From contig JAAZCF010000274.1 in assembly GCA_012513425.1 (NCBI GenBank), positions 1-7,300 of the forward strand: DNA of 7,300 bases. Reading direction: 5' to 3'. Every line of letters starts with the position of its first letter. Positions within the stretch are counted from its first letter, which is position 1. The translations under genes and the position numbers were made by a program. The notes under the pieces are model-generated. The model was not told the origin of the DNA and did not search any database. It saw only the letters and a list, made by a program, of their open reading frames with translations. The DNA comes from Bacteroidales bacterium (lineage in GTDB: Bacteria; Bacteroidota; Bacteroidia; Bacteroidales; UBA932). Below are positions 5,909 through 7,300 of the stretch, one piece after another.

Positions 5909-7300
5909 TATCGATAAATAATCTAAGTTTGTCTTTTGGGGGATACACTCTGCTGGACAACATCAATTTGCACATTACAGATAAAGACAGAATTGGCTTG
6001 GTTGGAAAAAATGGTGCAGGAAAAACTACTCTATTCAAGTTGATAATGGACATGCAATCTCCTTCAGAGGGTAAGATTGCAAAACCTTCGGATCTCAATA
6101 TCGGCTATCTGCCTCAGCAGATGGAGCACCATCATTCCAAAAATGTAATTGATGAAACAATGTCGGTCTTTGAAGCATTTTTTAAAATGCACGACAGAGT
6201 AGATGCTATTTCTGAAGAATTATCGTTGCGAAAAGATTATGAATCAAATGAATATAGCAAACTAATCGTTGAACTCAATGACTTGAATGACAAGATAGCC
6301 CTTTGGGGTGGACAGCCTCCTCGCACTTTTGCAGAGTCGGTGTTGATGGGATTGGGCTTCAGAGAGAATGAGCTTACCCGGCCGACAAATACTTTCAGTC
6401 AAGGTTGGAATATGCGAATTGAGTTGGCTAAAATATTGCTGCGTAAGCCTGATGTTTTGTTACTTGATGAGCCAACAAACCATCTGGATATCGAGTCAAT
6501 ACAATGGTTGGAAGATTATTTACAAAGCTTCTCTGGTACAATATTGTTAATATCTCACGATAGAAAATTTTTGGATAATTGTACAAACCGCACAGTAGAA
6601 ATTGTGTTGGGTAAACTCTATGACTATAAAGTAAATTATAGTAAATTTGTTGAGCTTCGCAAAGAAAGAATAGAACAACAAAGAGCTTCTTATGAGAATC
6701 AACAGAGAATGATTGAGAAGACAGAGGAGTTTATTGAGAAGTTCAGATACAAGCCTACAAAGAGCAATCAGGTACAGTCTCGAATAAAGCAATTAGAAAA
6801 AATTGACAGAATTGAGATGGACTTGGAAGACAACAGCACTTTAGCCGTGAAGTTTCCTCCGGCTCCTCGTTCAGGTGATATTGCTTTCAATGTTATGGAT
6901 GCCTCCGTCTCATATCCTGATAAGCCTGAAAAAATCATTTTTTCTGGAGCAAATATTGAAATAAAACGTGGAGAGAAAGTGGCTTTTGTCGGTATAAATG
7001 GCGAAGGAAAAACCACTATGATGAAAGTGTTGATGGGACAGCTGGAACCAATTGAGGGAAGCGCAAAACTTGGTTACAATGTGAATATTGGTTATTTCGC
7101 TCAAAACCAAGAAGATGTTTTAGATAATAACGACACAGTCTATGACACTCTCGAAAAGATTGCTGTTTGTGATATCCGTATGAAACTTCGCGATTTGTTG
7201 GGCTCTTTTCTTTTTAAAGGTGAAGATATAGACAAAAAAGTAGCTGTTCTCAGCGGAGGTGAAAGGTCCAGACTGGCAATGGCTAGATTGATGCTTAATC
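5905..7300 (+). CDS. ABC-F family ATPase, YheS/YdiF-like (3' end cut off)
   Basis: The reading frame is open from ATG 5905 to the window edge: 465 full codons with no stop, so the C-terminus is missing (family members are about 620-650 residues). Domain 1 has Walker A GKNGAGKTT (34-42), signature FSQGW (164-168), Walker B LLLDEP (185-190) with NHLD, and the switch His218 in ISHDR. A charged helical linker (about 246-310) has NYSKFVELRKER and FRYKPTKSNQVQSRIKQLEK, matching the ABC-F linker (ABC_tran_Xtn) and resembling E. coli YheS. Domain 2 has Walker A GINGEGKTT (363-371) and signature LSGGE (449-453); its Walker B lies outside the window. There are no membrane segments, so this is a soluble, ribosome-associated type of ABC protein acting in translation, not a transporter. 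A role in antibiotic resistance cannot be judged from sequence, though the housekeeping YheS-like clade is more likely. The start overlaps the tatC stop (ATGA), suggesting translational coupling. The first signature departs from the common FSGGW. Confidence 0.93.
   Translation, partial: MISINNLSLSFGGYTLLDNINLHITDKDRIGLVGKNGAGKTTLFKLIMDMQSPSEGKIAKPSDLNIGYLPQQMEHHHSKNVIDETMSVFEAFFKMHDRVDAISEELSLRKDYESNEYSKLIVELNDLNDKIALWGGQPPRTFAESVLMGLGFRENELTRPTNTFSQGWNMRIELAKILLRKPDVLLLDEPTNHLDIESIQWLEDYLQSFSGTILLISHDRKFLDNCTNRTVEIVLGKLYDYKVNYSKFVELRKERIEQQRASYENQQRMIEKTEEFIEKFRYKPTKSNQVQSRIKQLEKIDRIEMDLEDNSTLAVKFPPAPRSGDIAFNVMDASVSYPDKPEKIIFSGANIEIKRGEKVAFVGINGEGKTTMMKVLMGQLEPIEGSAKLGYNVNIGYFAQNQEDVLDNNDTVYDTLEKIAVCDIRMKLRDLLGSFLFKGEDIDKKVAVLSGGERSRLAMARLMLN

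Noticed and set aside
5699..6098. Antisense frames opposite the tatC end and the ABC-F start
   Set aside because: They are mirrors of the hydrophobic and acidic tatC codons and of Walker A; no independent support.
6368..6550. A + strand open frame of 60 codons in another frame of the ABC-F gene
   Set aside because: It covers the signature and Walker B region of the real protein and is unlike any known small protein.
6991..7017. GINGEGKTT in the second ABC-F domain, with Glu where Ala is common
   Set aside because: The catalytic Gly-Lys-Thr is intact and NGEGKTT is, from memory, frequent in Bacteroidetes ABC-F proteins.
6547..7110. Three overlapping antisense open frames opposite the ABC-F gene
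   Set aside because: The + strand frame carries the linker and the second Walker A motif there. The antisense products are Leu/Ile/Phe/Ser-rich with no family features.
1..7300. Search for mobile elements, CRISPR-like repeats, tRNA or rRNA genes, and defence-system genes
   Set aside because: No direct or inverted repeats, transposase or integrase motifs, or RNA gene signatures were seen by eye. All coding capacity is accounted for by housekeeping families.

Overview
The window looks like an ordinary chromosomal stretch from a low-GC member of the Bacteroidetes, most likely Bacteroidales. The evidence is: (i) the ValS and ABC-F proteins read like their Bacteroidales counterparts (for example the DTWFSSWLWP and INYYYPTSDL stretches of ValS); (ii) no start codon has a Shine-Dalgarno sequence, and the upstream DNA is simply A/T-rich; (iii) one sequence fits the Bacteroidetes -7 promoter element TAnnTTTG; (iv) a KDO-8-phosphate phosphatase implies LPS and therefore an outer membrane. 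The genetic code is standard, with TAA, TAG and TGA all used as stops.

All genes lie on the + strand and are packed tightly. In order: the last 26 codons of an mtnA-like isomerase gene (1-81); a YycJ/WalJ-type metallo-beta-lactamase-fold hydrolase (78-866); a KdsC-type HAD phosphatase (871-1446, a shorter start than the longest open frame); a Maf-family nucleotide pyrophosphatase (1436-2023); valyl-tRNA synthetase valS (2057-4771); tatA (4811-5023); tatC (5033-5908); and an ABC-F ATPase gene that starts at 5905 and runs off the right edge. Three junctions overlap (ATGA at 78-81, 11 bases at 1436-1446, ATGA at 5905-5908). The largest gaps are only 33 and 39 bases. No intergenic terminator hairpin is visible, so much of the window may be one transcript, with a possible extra promoter just before valS.

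The genes form no single pathway. They cover methionine salvage (mtnA), a putative nuclease/hydrolase, LPS inner-core synthesis (KdsC), nucleotide-pool cleaning (Maf), tRNA charging (ValS), export of folded proteins (TatA and TatC) and ribosome-associated ATPase activity (ABC-F). TatA and TatC are adjacent and clearly form one functional unit, with no tatB nearby.

I found no mobile element, CRISPR array, RNA gene or defence-type system, and nothing that looks like an undescribed system. The points worth a second look are modest: an altered signature motif in the first ATPase domain of the ABC-F protein, an acidic tail and enlarged first periplasmic loop in TatC, a promoter-like element overlapping the maf stop codon, and a start-site correction for kdsC. 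No stretch of 300 bases lacks a gene.
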